A stretch of DNA of 64,000 nucleotides from Lujinxingia litoralis (GTDB taxonomy: Bacteria > Myxococcota_A > Bradymonadia > Bradymonadales > Bradymonadaceae): positions 98,176 to 162,175 of the forward strand of contig NZ_QHKO01000009.1 of assembly GCF_003260125.1 (NCBI RefSeq), in the 5' to 3' direction. Position 1 is the first letter of the stretch. Each line of letters starts with the position of its first letter. Below the pieces are notes generated by a model. The model had not been told where the DNA came from. It searched no databases and saw nothing but the letters and a program-made list of their open reading frames with translations. Below, one piece after another: positions 1-8,166 of the stretch. Both the position numbers and the translations under genes were made by a program.

Positions 1-169
1 CGCCCTTCGCGGAGCCTTTACGACGAAAACCTCCGCCTTCGGGCGCCCTCGGGTGAGGTTCTACCCCCCATCGGGCCGCCCCCGGGCGCCTCTCACCGTG
101 CATTGGCAACGAGCGTCTCGCGCCTGACGTGCGCTCCCCTTTGACGTCACAGGCAGAGAGGCCCCGGTG

Positions 170-785
170 ATGCGCAAAGCTCTGCAGGGAGAATCGGCGA
201 TCAACCGCATAAACACCGGACCTTGCGCTTCTCTCGGTCGGTACAGGGTCGGTACAGCGCCGCCGTCGAGTCGCTCGCTCTATCGGAGCGCCAGGTGCGC
301 AAAGCCGTGCAGATCGGGAGCAGGAGAATCGACGATCAACCGCATAAACACCGGACCTTGCGCTTCTCTCGGTCGGTACGAGGCCCGCATAAATACGGGA
401 CCTTGCGCTACTCTCGGTCGGTACAGGGTCGGTACAGCGCCGCCGTCGAGTCGCTCGCTCCATCGGAGCGCCAGGTGCGCAAAGCCGTGCAGATCGGGAG
501 CAGGAGAATCGGCGATCAACCGCATAAACACCGGACCTTGCGCTTCTCTCGGTCGGTACGAGGCCCGGGAGCAGGAGAATCGGCGATCAACCGCATAAAC
601 ACCGGACCTTGCGCTTCTCTCGGTCGGTACAGGGTCGGTACAGCGCCGCCGTCGAGTCGCTCGCTCCATCGGAGCGCCGGGTGCGCAAAGCCGTGCAGAT
701 CGGGAGCAGGAGAATCGGCGATCAACCGCATAAACACCGGACCTTGCGCTTCTCTCGGTCGGTACGGCGGGCGGGTCGGTACAGG
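170..785 (+). repeat. Array of six dispersed-repeat copies (locus A)
   Basis: Six copies of a roughly 40-bp unit running from CCGCATAAACACCGG to CTCTCGGTCGGTAC lie at about 204-244, 339-379, 384-424 (variant), 519-559, 590-630 and 725-765. Most sit inside a larger unit of about 135 bp whose filler (GGTCGGTACAGCGCCGCC and following) is also repeated at about 241, 421 and 627. Long open frames across this array are by-products of the repeat and are not genes. Positions 1-169 hold nothing I recognise. The array lies just beyond the 3-prime end of the kinase gene at 813. Confidence 0.9.
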
Positions 786-812
786 GCCCGTCGCTACCCG
801 ACCCGGGACCGC

Positions 813-1472
813 TTAAAACTCCAGCGCCACCGGGGGCTGGATCGCCTGGCGATGGCAGGCGGTGATCTGGGCCATCAGATCTTCGACGGCCTGATCGTCG
901 CGGGAGAAATCGATGTCGGAGGTGTCGATCTCGATCAGCGGGGCGTCATCGTAGTGCGCAAAGAAGTTATGGTAGAGCCGACGCAGGCGGTCGATGTACT
1001 CCGGGTCCATGTCCTTCTCGTAAGAGCGCCCCCGCTGGTTGATGCGCCCCATCAGCACCTCCAGCGGCGCGTGCAGGTGCACGACCACATCGGGCCGGGG
1101 CACCTGGGTGGAGAGGATCGAGTACATGCGATCGTAGAGGGTGAGCTCGTGATCGCTGAGCGTGAGGCTGGCAAAGAGCCGGCATTTCACAAAGAGGTAG
1201 TCGCTCACCGAGAGGGGGCTGAAGAGATCGCTCTGGGCGAACTCCTCCTGCTGGCGGTAGCGGCTTAAGAGAAAGAACATCTCGGTCTGAAAGGCGTAGC
1301 GCTCCTTATCTTCGTAGAAGCGCGCCAGAAAGGGGTTCTCCTCAAAGATCTCGAGCACGGTGCGGGCGTTAAAGCGCGCGGCCAGCCGGTTGACCAACGT
1401 GGTCTTTCCAACCCCGATCGGGCCTTCAACAACAATATAACGGGGCGATTCGGAGACGGCGGCAGGCATCAT
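813..1472 (-). CDS. Deoxynucleoside kinase (dNK/dGK-dAK family)
   Basis: Salvage kinase that transfers phosphate from ATP to a deoxynucleoside in the cytoplasm. The P-loop EGPIGVGKTTL lies at the N-terminus, followed by the family features EIFEENPFL, FQTEMFFLLSRYRQQ and YDRMYSI, and the lid-like RINQRGRSYEKDMD segment. From the ATG at 1472 the product is 219 residues, the usual family length. An in-frame start at 1523 would add 17 residues rich in Pro and Arg that precede the conserved core and look non-native. The substrate (dG, dA or dC) cannot be told by eye. The gene stands alone, with a lipoprotein gene upstream on the same strand after 125 bp and the repeat array downstream. Confidence 0.88.
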   Translation of the reverse strand: MMPAAVSESPRYIVVEGPIGVGKTTLVNRLAARFNARTVLEIFEENPFLARFYEDKERYAFQTEMFFLLSRYRQQEEFAQSDLFSPLSVSDYLFVKCRLFASLTLSDHELTLYDRMYSILSTQVPRPDVVVHLHAPLEVLMGRINQRGRSYEKDMDPEYIDRLRRLYHNFFAHYDDAPLIEIDTSDIDFSRDDQAVEDLMAQITACHRQAIQPPVALEF

Positions 1473-1597
1473 AATCAGAGCGTCCGATGGGGGTCGGATT
1501 CGGGGGGCAGGACTCGGCGGCAACCTAGCCCGCCCCCCTCTGAGCGGTCAACACCGGGGTCTAAAAAGCTCTCCACAGCCCCCCCATCCGGGGCATA

Positions 1598-4500
1598 TCA
1601 CTTCCCGTCGAGCAGGCGACGGCGATGCTCCACGAGCTTGTAGTAGCGCTCCAGACCGCGCTCCTCCTGGAGCAGCCAGTCGCCCAGGTTGCTCAGCCCC
1701 GAGCGGATGTCCTCGCGGTTGAGCTCGCGATCGGGGTGGGGATCGTCGCTGAAGTAACGCAGCACCAGATCGCCGATGGCCACCCAGCTGGCGTCGTACT
1801 CCTCGCCCTGGATCGAGCCTCTCCCCATAATCCGGACGCCCTCGCCATCGGGATCGAGCTCACCGGCGCGGGCCATAAACTCCCCGATCAGGGTGGCCGT
1901 GGGCAGCCCGGCGTGGGGGCCTTCCACCTCGTAGCGGCGATCCGGATCCAGGCTCTGGAGCGCAAAGCGGGCCACCGGGGCCAGCTCTTCGAGATCGAAG
2001 GCCTGGACCATCAGGGCGTAGATCATCAGGGCGCTCTGGTCGGCGCGGTCCGCGTCGTTGCCCAGGTAGTTGAGGGCGTCGTTGATCACCTGGCGCCCCT
2101 GGGGCTCGTCGTGCAGGGCAGCCACCAGCTCCACGGCCGCGAAGAACCAGCGGGAGGTAAAGATCTCCATCAGCGCGTCGGGCACCTTCTCGGTGAGCCA
2201 GCCCTCAAACTCGCCACGGGCCTCCATCTCCCGGGCGCGCTGCGCGGTGTAGTCGAGCACGTGGGTGGCCAGGGCGATGGTCCCCGGCTCATGGAAGCGG
2301 TAGCCGCCCTCGGGGTCTTCTTCGGCGCGCAGGACCACGTTGAGGAAGCCCTCGGCAAAGTCGGCCAGGTGGCCCTTGACCTCGGCGTCGGCGTCGGCGC
2401 GATCCACCATGTGGGCCAGGCGATCGACGATGATGTCGACCCGGCTCACCGGACTTAAGGTGCGCCCGTCGGCCAGCTCCAGCGAGCTCTCCCCGGCGCG
2501 GGTGGTGTAGGCATCGTCGTTGCGCAGCCAGGCGTGGATCAGCTGGCGGAGGCGCTCATCGACATGCACCCCCTGATCGTCGCGCACATGCCCGGTGGAC
2601 AGGGCCAGGGCCCGCAGCCCGGCGAAGAGATGCCCGCGCTCAAAGATCACGTCGAGCGCCGGCTCCAGACTCACCAGGTTGGCCCCCTTCATCGGGGAGC
2701 GGTTGCCGGCCTTGTCGTAGTAGAGATCGACCCGGCTGGAGTAATGATCGTGAATCACCACAAAGATCTGCATGAGGAGCTCTTCGCGGTCGTGGCGGCT
2801 AAAGGCCTTCGCCAGGGGGTGCAGCACGTCGATGAGCCCGCTGGCCTCGGCGGCGTAGAGGCCGTCGGCATGGTGGGCCGCCATCACGTAGCCATCTCGG
2901 CAGGTGGGGCTGGTGACCTCGAGCACGTAGCCGTTTTCGGCATCCTCAAAGCGCAGCCGCGGCTGATTAAAGAGGCGAGTGATCTGCGCCGGGGTGGGGC
3001 TGGGGTCCAGGCGCGCGCCGAAGAGTTCGCTGGCGATGCTGAGCATCCCGCCCACCGTCTCATCGTCGACGACGCCGGGCACCAGCTCATCGATCAGCTC
3101 CAGCATCTGCCCCAGATCGCTGTTGGTGAACTCGTCGCTGATATAGTCGGTCAGGACCAGATCGCCGGCGACCGATTTGATAAAGGCTTCGGCCGAGCCG
3201 GGCAGCTCCAGCATCGGCGGGATCGCCATCATGTCGAACCCCGGCACCACCACCTCTTCCACGTGCATCACGTAAGGGGTCTGGGCGGTGTCGCGCAGCA
3301 GGTGGAAGACGCGCTGGAACATGCTGCGATTCTCGGGCGACTCGGGCAGCGTGTAGTCCATGGCCTCGCGGAAGATCTCCTGGGAGGGGCAGGCGCGGAT
3401 GCACTCAAAGCGCGCCACCGTACCGATCTCCTGAGTCTCGTCGCAGTGCTCAAAGCAGGCGTTGTAGGGCCCTTCGGCCGCGGGCACCGCCTGCATGTTT
3501 TTGTGGCGAAGCAGCGTGAGCATGGCCTCCCCGCTGCGCTCCATGATCGGGTCGCGCAGCGCCTCGAAGACATCGGCCCAGAGAGCGGGATCGGCCGAGA
3601 TCTCGCGCAGCACCGGCAGCAGGTCGTGCACCAGCGTGGAATTCTCCCCGAGTTCGCCCGCGGGCACATCCTCCATCGCGTCGATGGCGTCGCTGAGCGC
3701 AAAGGAGAGGTGCGCCATCCCCTGGCTGGAGCGGCGCATGTAGCGGGCGCTCAGCTCCATGACCTCGGGGAGCTCGGTGATCGAGAGGCCGCTGATGATC
3801 GCGTCGACCACATCGACCATCGGATGCTCCGGAGAGAACGCCGGGTAGTGGCCCCGCGCATCTTCACCGACCACCGCCGGCCCCAGCAGCTCCCGGGCGG
3901 TAGCCGCGCCGTGGTACAGCGCATCTTCGGCGGCCAGCCCGGCGCCAAGCTCCACCAGAAAGGGCAGCGCCGTCTCACTTAAGTCCACATACTCAAAGAC
4001 AAAGTCATTCTGACCGAACTGCAACCGGCCAAAGAGGTCGCGCTGCATCAGCGGGTGTGGCGAGGGCGCATCGCTCAAGGGTTTGATATGCAGCGCCGGG
4101 CCCTGGGTCATATGAAAACGCCCCTGAGCATCGAGGTCGGCCAGCCCGTCGCGGTCACTGTCGATGAAGGGCTCGGGCATGGAGCCATCGGGGCGCAGAC
4201 GCACCTGCGGCAGGCCGCGCTCATCGAAGCGGGCCACCAGCGCCAGACGGCTGGACTCCCCGTTGAGGAAGGTCGCGTCTCCCTGCACAAAAAGATCGCG
4301 CAGCATCACCGAGACGCGGTCAGTGGCGATCTCGGGGGGCTCCTCCTCCAGGGCGTCGGCCAGGGCGCGCAGCAAATCGCTGCCGGCCGAAGGCTGACTG
4401 ATGTCGGGGTTGCCCTGATCGTCGAAGCCGTCGTGCCTGGCAAGCACCCGGCCCAGATGGCCCATCAGCGCGCTGCTCTGATCAAAGTTGGAGAGTTCGT

Positions 4501-4999
4501 AAAAGAAGCGCCCCTGATGCCGCGGTGAGAGGTAGTCAGTGGGGCCGACCTCGGGGCGGTTGAGGATAAAGTCGAGCAGTTCCTCGTCGTGGGCGGCCTC
4601 GTCCATGATCAGGGGCAGACGCCGCGTGATCGCCGGGAAATAGCCCTGCTCGATGGCCGGCACGATGGCCTGGAGGAAGTTATCGAGCTCGGGCTCGGTT
4701 CCGGCAGGGACGGCGCGATCCACCGCGCCGACAAAGGCTTCGCGGCGCGCCTCCAGGAGCGCGCTGCGCTCACCGGGGAGCTCGGCCATGCGGCGAGTGT
4801 CTTTGAGCCAGATGGCGTGGAGCTCCTCGCCAAGGGTGCCGCGCTCGGGCACCTGGCGCTCCAGGCTGTATTCCTGAGTACAGCTCAAGCTGAGCAGCGT
4901 GGCCGCGGCCACCGCCAGACGTGTGCCGGTCGTTCGGGTTATTGCTCTCACCACTGTCGCCTCGATCATGGCAGCGGGCGCCGCCGGGGGGGCGACCAC
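1598..4999 (-). CDS. Large lipoprotein of unknown function
   Basis: I do not recognise a family for this 1133-residue protein. The GTG start at 4999 is supported by a GGAGG motif 8 bases upstream. The N-terminus has basic residues, then a hydrophobic stretch ending in LLSLSC, so Cys40 is a likely lipidation site, giving an exported, membrane-anchored product. The rest is mostly predicted helical, soluble and acidic, with a few scattered cysteines (a CFEHC and an IRACP segment near residues 510-530), and no repeat or catalytic motif that I can identify. An internal ATG at 4969 would give a shorter signal peptide. The gene is divergent from the lipoprotein gene at 5214. Role unknown; envelope location inferred from the signal. 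Confidence 0.85.
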   Translation of the reverse strand: MVAPPAAPAAMIEATVVRAITRTTGTRLAVAAATLLSLSCTQEYSLERQVPERGTLGEELHAIWLKDTRRMAELPGERSALLEARREAFVGAVDRAVPAGTEPELDNFLQAIVPAIEQGYFPAITRRLPLIMDEAAHDEELLDFILNRPEVGPTDYLSPRHQGRFFYELSNFDQSSALMGHLGRVLARHDGFDDQGNPDISQPSAGSDLLRALADALEEEPPEIATDRVSVMLRDLFVQGDATFLNGESSRLALVARFDERGLPQVRLRPDGSMPEPFIDSDRDGLADLDAQGRFHMTQGPALHIKPLSDAPSPHPLMQRDLFGRLQFGQNDFVFEYVDLSETALPFLVELGAGLAAEDALYHGAATARELLGPAVVGEDARGHYPAFSPEHPMVDVVDAIISGLSITELPEVMELSARYMRRSSQGMAHLSFALSDAIDAMEDVPAGELGENSTLVHDLLPVLREISADPALWADVFEALRDPIMERSGEAMLTLLRHKNMQAVPAAEGPYNACFEHCDETQEIGTVARFECIRACPSQEIFREAMDYTLPESPENRSMFQRVFHLLRDTAQTPYVMHVEEVVVPGFDMMAIPPMLELPGSAEAFIKSVAGDLVLTDYISDEFTNSDLGQMLELIDELVPGVVDDETVGGMLSIASELFGARLDPSPTPAQITRLFNQPRLRFEDAENGYVLEVTSPTCRDGYVMAAHHADGLYAAEASGLIDVLHPLAKAFSRHDREELLMQIFVVIHDHYSSRVDLYYDKAGNRSPMKGANLVSLEPALDVIFERGHLFAGLRALALSTGHVRDDQGVHVDERLRQLIHAWLRNDDAYTTRAGESSLELADGRTLSPVSRVDIIVDRLAHMVDRADADAEVKGHLADFAEGFLNVVLRAEEDPEGGYRFHEPGTIALATHVLDYTAQRAREMEARGEFEGWLTEKVPDALMEIFTSRWFFAAVELVAALHDEPQGRQVINDALNYLGNDADRADQSALMIYALMVQAFDLEELAPVARFALQSLDPDRRYEVEGPHAGLPTATLIGEFMARAGELDPDGEGVRIMGRGSIQGEEYDASWVAIGDLVLRYFSDDPHPDRELNREDIRSGLSNLGDWLLQEERGLERYYKLVEHRRRLLDGK

Positions 5000-5213
5000 C
5001 TCTAAAACCTCCAGTCATTGCGGCGACCTTAACAAAAAAAGACCACGCGCGGAAAGCCAGCAGCCCCGAAGATGCGCTAGAGTGCGCGCGACGCGTCGCG
5101 TCGCAAGTTGACCGTTTGAGGAGGCCTTTGTACGCTGCGCCCATCCACGTTTTGGCGCCGGATCGCCTCGTTATCAAGCGCCCGCGCAACCACCTAAACG
5201 CAGGTCAAAGATT

Positions 5214-6278
5214 ATGTTCACCCCTCGGGGATCGCGTCTTGTCCCGACGCTCGTATGCACCGCCCTCCTCGGCCTGACGGCCTGTGAGGAGCCCGTCACC
5301 ATTGGCCCTGGCGCTCAGCCTCAGACCATCGGCGGGGTCACCTTTGCGCCTGGCGAGTACGGCGCGCGCTACCTGGAGCTCGATCATCAGGGTCAGACCG
5401 TGGAGTATCCGCGCCCGGTACTGACCATCCCGGTGACGATCACCAACGCCGGCGAAGATAACGTGGTCTACAGCCCCAGCCACGCCAGCCAGCAGATGAC
5501 CGAGGGCTCCACCCCGCTGCTCTATCCGGCGCCGCCGGCCGAGACGCCGCTGGCGGAGTTTTCCAAGGCGCCGATCAACGGGGTCTACCTGGATCGCGGC
5601 ACGCTGCCCGGTCAGGTCACCGCCACCACCACGCTGGCGCCGGGGGAGTCGCTCAGCGACATCTTCCTCTTTGAGATCCCCGACGGCTCGATCACCGACC
5701 TGGTGCTGAGCCTGCCCCCCTCGATGCACCGCGGCACCAACCCGGTGCTCTTCGGGCTGAGCTACAAGGCCACCACCCCGACCGGCCCCACCGTCTACGA
5801 GGTGGGGCAGAGTATCGATGTGGAAGGCGTGAGCTTTGAGGTGACGGCTGTGGACCAGGCCTACATCAAGCTCAAAAACAGCGACGAGAAAGAGGGCTAC
5901 AGCGATGAGCCGGTGCTGCGCGTGGACTACAAGCTGACCAACACCACCGACAGCGCCCTCACCTTTGATCCCGGTCACCGCGATCTCTCCGGGCGTCAGG
6001 GCGCTCGCCTGCACAGCACCACCGGCGCGCTCAACCGGGTGCGGCTGCCCTCGAACACCAGCGCCGAAGGGCAGCTGGAGCGGGAGGCCGAGCTTGCTCC
6101 GGGCGCCTCGGTCACCGACTTCGCGCTCTTTGAGCGTCCGGACCAGGCCCAGAGCTTGACCTTTGAGCTGGCGGCCGATCATTTTGCACGTAGCGGCAAG
6201 GTTCGGGTGTCGATTCCCTTTGAGCCGGCCGACGTGGCCCAGCCCGAAGAGATGACCAAGGCCCAGGCCGAGAAGTAA
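5214..6278 (+). CDS. Lipoprotein with two DUF4352-like beta domains
   Basis: A 354-residue exported lipoprotein: a short basic N-terminus, a hydrophobic segment and the lipobox LTAC with Cys24. The mature part seems to contain two related beta-sandwich units, at about residues 40-180 and 190-340. Each carries the pattern of a 'preferred interaction' domain of the DUF4352/telokin-like type: a phrase like VLTIPVTITNAGEDNVVY or RVDYKLTNTTDSALTF, then an LAPGES or LAPGAS turn and a hydrophobic strand (FLFEIPD, FALFERPD). Such domains usually mediate envelope protein contacts and have no enzymatic role. It is followed after 34 bp by the Smr-domain gene, so the two may be co-transcribed. The family call is by pattern only. 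Confidence 0.8.
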   Translation: MFTPRGSRLVPTLVCTALLGLTACEEPVTIGPGAQPQTIGGVTFAPGEYGARYLELDHQGQTVEYPRPVLTIPVTITNAGEDNVVYSPSHASQQMTEGSTPLLYPAPPAETPLAEFSKAPINGVYLDRGTLPGQVTATTTLAPGESLSDIFLFEIPDGSITDLVLSLPPSMHRGTNPVLFGLSYKATTPTGPTVYEVGQSIDVEGVSFEVTAVDQAYIKLKNSDEKEGYSDEPVLRVDYKLTNTTDSALTFDPGHRDLSGRQGARLHSTTGALNRVRLPSNTSAEGQLEREAELAPGASVTDFALFERPDQAQSLTFELAADHFARSGKVRVSIPFEPADVAQPEEMTKAQAEK

Positions 6279-6312
6279 CCCCCGGGGCGCCGAGGGCGCC
6301 GAGGATTGCAGT

Positions 6313-7275
6313 GTGAGCAACAAAAAGCGCGGCACGTCGAAACTCGGCCCTCTGGCCGAGCAACTCAAAGACCTGAAGTTGGATCTGGGGGGCAAGACAC
6401 GCCGCCCCGAGCCCGACACCCGCGCCCCAGAACCGGCCGCGCGGCCGGAGCCCACGCCCCGGCCTTCCCCAAAGCCGGCGCCCGAGCTCAGCGACGAAGA
6501 GCTCTTCGAGATGGCGCTCGATAAGCTCGACCCCTCCCGCATCTTTCAGGCCAAGTACCAGGGGGAGGCCTCGGCCGAGCTGCCGCCGGACCCCACACGC
6601 CAGTCCGGCGCCTCGCGCTCCGAGCGCGCCGACACTCGCCACGATCCGCAGGCCGAGGAAGAAGCGCGCCAGCAGGTCTTTGAGGCCCGCGACGCCGCGA
6701 TCTTCATGCGCGCGGTCAGCGGCGTCGAGATGCTCGAGCCCGATCGCAAGTACCGTCCTCAACACGGCAAACATCGCGAAGCCCGCCAGGTGGACACCGA
6801 GCGCGAGGAGTCGCTGCCCGACAACGGGTTGATCACCCCCTCGCTGCCCCGGGATGACGAGGGTTTGAGCTTCATCGAGCCCCTGGGCCGCGCCCAGCGC
6901 GCGCTGATCAAGCGCTACCAGCAGGTGGCCATCGGGCAACGCACCGGCCAGATCAACCTGCGCGGTGACACCCTGGACGACGCCCTGCGCCAGCTGGAGC
7001 TCTACATCCATCAATGGTGGAAGAGCGACCAGGCGCGCTTTGTGCGGGTGATTCACGGCCGCGGCATTCACTCCGAAGAGGGGCCGGTGCTCAAACCGGC
7101 GGTGCTGGAGTGGCTGGAAGGCCCGGGACTGCGCTACGTGCGCGGCTACGCCCCGGAGCGCTCGCCGGAGGGCGACTACGGCAGCCTGATCGTGGAGCTC
7201 CTGGAGGCGAAATCCGTACCCTCTTCACGAGAAGGCCGGGGCTCGAAGTCCCGGGGCTCGCGCAAGAGGCGCTGA
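6313..7275 (+). CDS. Smr (MutS2-like) domain protein
   Basis: A 320-residue protein whose last third is an Smr domain: LRGDTLDDALRQLELYIHQ, then VRVIHGRGIHSEEG with the conserved HGRG-type turn, then the helix and GYAPERSPEGDYGSLIVEL end. Stand-alone Smr proteins are nucleases or nucleic-acid binders linked to recombination control or ribosome rescue; which applies here is not visible. The N-terminal 100 residues are low-complexity, rich in Pro, Glu and Arg, and probably disordered; the tail is Arg/Ser-rich. The GTG start follows a GAGGAT ribosome-binding site. The gene lies between a lipoprotein gene and clpP on the same strand. Confidence 0.85.
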   Translation: MSNKKRGTSKLGPLAEQLKDLKLDLGGKTRRPEPDTRAPEPAARPEPTPRPSPKPAPELSDEELFEMALDKLDPSRIFQAKYQGEASAELPPDPTRQSGASRSERADTRHDPQAEEEARQQVFEARDAAIFMRAVSGVEMLEPDRKYRPQHGKHREARQVDTEREESLPDNGLITPSLPRDDEGLSFIEPLGRAQRALIKRYQQVAIGQRTGQINLRGDTLDDALRQLELYIHQWWKSDQARFVRVIHGRGIHSEEGPVLKPAVLEWLEGPGLRYVRGYAPERSPEGDYGSLIVELLEAKSVPSSREGRGSKSRGSRKRR

Positions 7276-7431
7276 TCCCACGCGCCCCCCGGCGCTGACA
7301 CTCAGGTGCGTTTAGGGCGAATGTTTGGCCCATCTGCGAGGTTGCATTTTTGGCGGGCGGTGACCACATTGACACCGATGATTGATGGCGCCGGCCCGCG
7401 TCCCCACTGAACCTTTTTTGAGAGCAAAGCC

Positions 7432-8043
7432 ATGGGTTTTATCCCCTACGTCGTCGAGCAGACTCACCGCGGCGAGCGCGGCTGGGATATTTATAGCCGC
7501 CTGCTCAAGGATCGCATTGTGTTTCTGGGCACGCCGGTCACCGATGAGGTGGCCAACGCCATTGTCGCCCAGCTCCTCTTTCTGGAGAGTGACGATCCCG
7601 ACAAAGACATCAGCCTCTACATCAACTCTCCCGGGGGCAGCGTGACCGCCGGGCTCTCGATCTACGACACGATGCGCTACATCCGCCCCCAGGTCTCCAC
7701 GATCTGCATGGGGCAGGCCGCCTCCATGGGCGCGCTGCTGCTGACGGCTGGCGAGAAAGGCAAGCGCTTCGCGCTGCCCAACTCCCGGATCCTGATCCAC
7801 CAGCCGCTGATGCGCGGCGGCATCGGCGGACAGGCCACCGACATTGAGATTCAGGCCCGCGAGATCCTGCGCCTGCGCGAGCGCCTCAACGAGATCCTGG
7901 TCGAGCAGACCGGGCAGTCGATGGAGCGCATCCAGAAGGACACCGATCGCGACTACTACATGAGCGCCACCGAGGCGATGGAGTACGGGCTGATCGACAA
8001 GGTGGTCACGCCGCGGGCACCTGGCGAGAAGAGCGAGAGCTGA
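7432..8043 (+). CDS. clpP: ATP-dependent Clp protease proteolytic subunit
   Basis: ClpP forms the cytoplasmic barrel that degrades substrates delivered by ClpX or ClpA. The 203-residue length is standard. The catalytic triad is present: Ser98 in GQAASMGA, His123 in ILIHQP and Asp172 in KDTDRD. The oxyanion-loop motif SPGGSV and the ending MEYGLIDKV are also typical. A GAGAG ribosome-binding site precedes the ATG. No clpX follows; the next gene is convergent and a strong terminator (8093-8134) ends the transcript, so the ATPase partner must be elsewhere. The gene is probably monocistronic because 156 bases separate it from the Smr gene. Confidence 0.97.
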   Translation: MGFIPYVVEQTHRGERGWDIYSRLLKDRIVFLGTPVTDEVANAIVAQLLFLESDDPDKDISLYINSPGGSVTAGLSIYDTMRYIRPQVSTICMGQAASMGALLLTAGEKGKRFALPNSRILIHQPLMRGGIGGQATDIEIQAREILRLRERLNEILVEQTGQSMERIQKDTDRDYYMSATEAMEYGLIDKVVTPRAPGEKSES

Positions 8044-8092
8044 GTCCCAGCTCGATGCCGGAGCCGCCGGCGTGCCGGTGGTTCAAAGCGAT

Positions 8093-8134
8093 GCGGGGCA
8101 GCGGAGGCGTTTGGCCTCCCTGCCCCGCTTTTTT
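8093..8134 (+). terminator. Rho-independent terminator after clpP
   Basis: A GC-rich hairpin with arms GCGGGGCAGCGGAGGC and GCCTCCCTGCCCCGC (one bulge) is followed by a run of T. It lies 50 bases after the clpP stop and 33 bases before the end of the convergent helicase gene. Confidence 0.9.
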
Positions 8135-8166
8135 ATGCGCCGCGTTTGGGGGAGCGCCGGCCGGAC

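Noticed and set aside
170..785. CRISPR array
   Set aside because: Distances between repeats vary and the DNA between them is itself repeated, so there are no unique spacers. No cas gene is present. The same applies to the arrays at 17.2, 34.6 and 50.3 kb.
223..816. Open frames of 143-219 codons in the repeat array
   Set aside because: They only translate the repeats in several frames (RINTGPCASLGRY is a repeated peptide). No ribosome-binding site, no domain.
7322..7345. Sigma-54 promoter before clpP
   Set aside because: TTGG and TTGC words are present, but the GG to GC distance is 15, not 10 bases.
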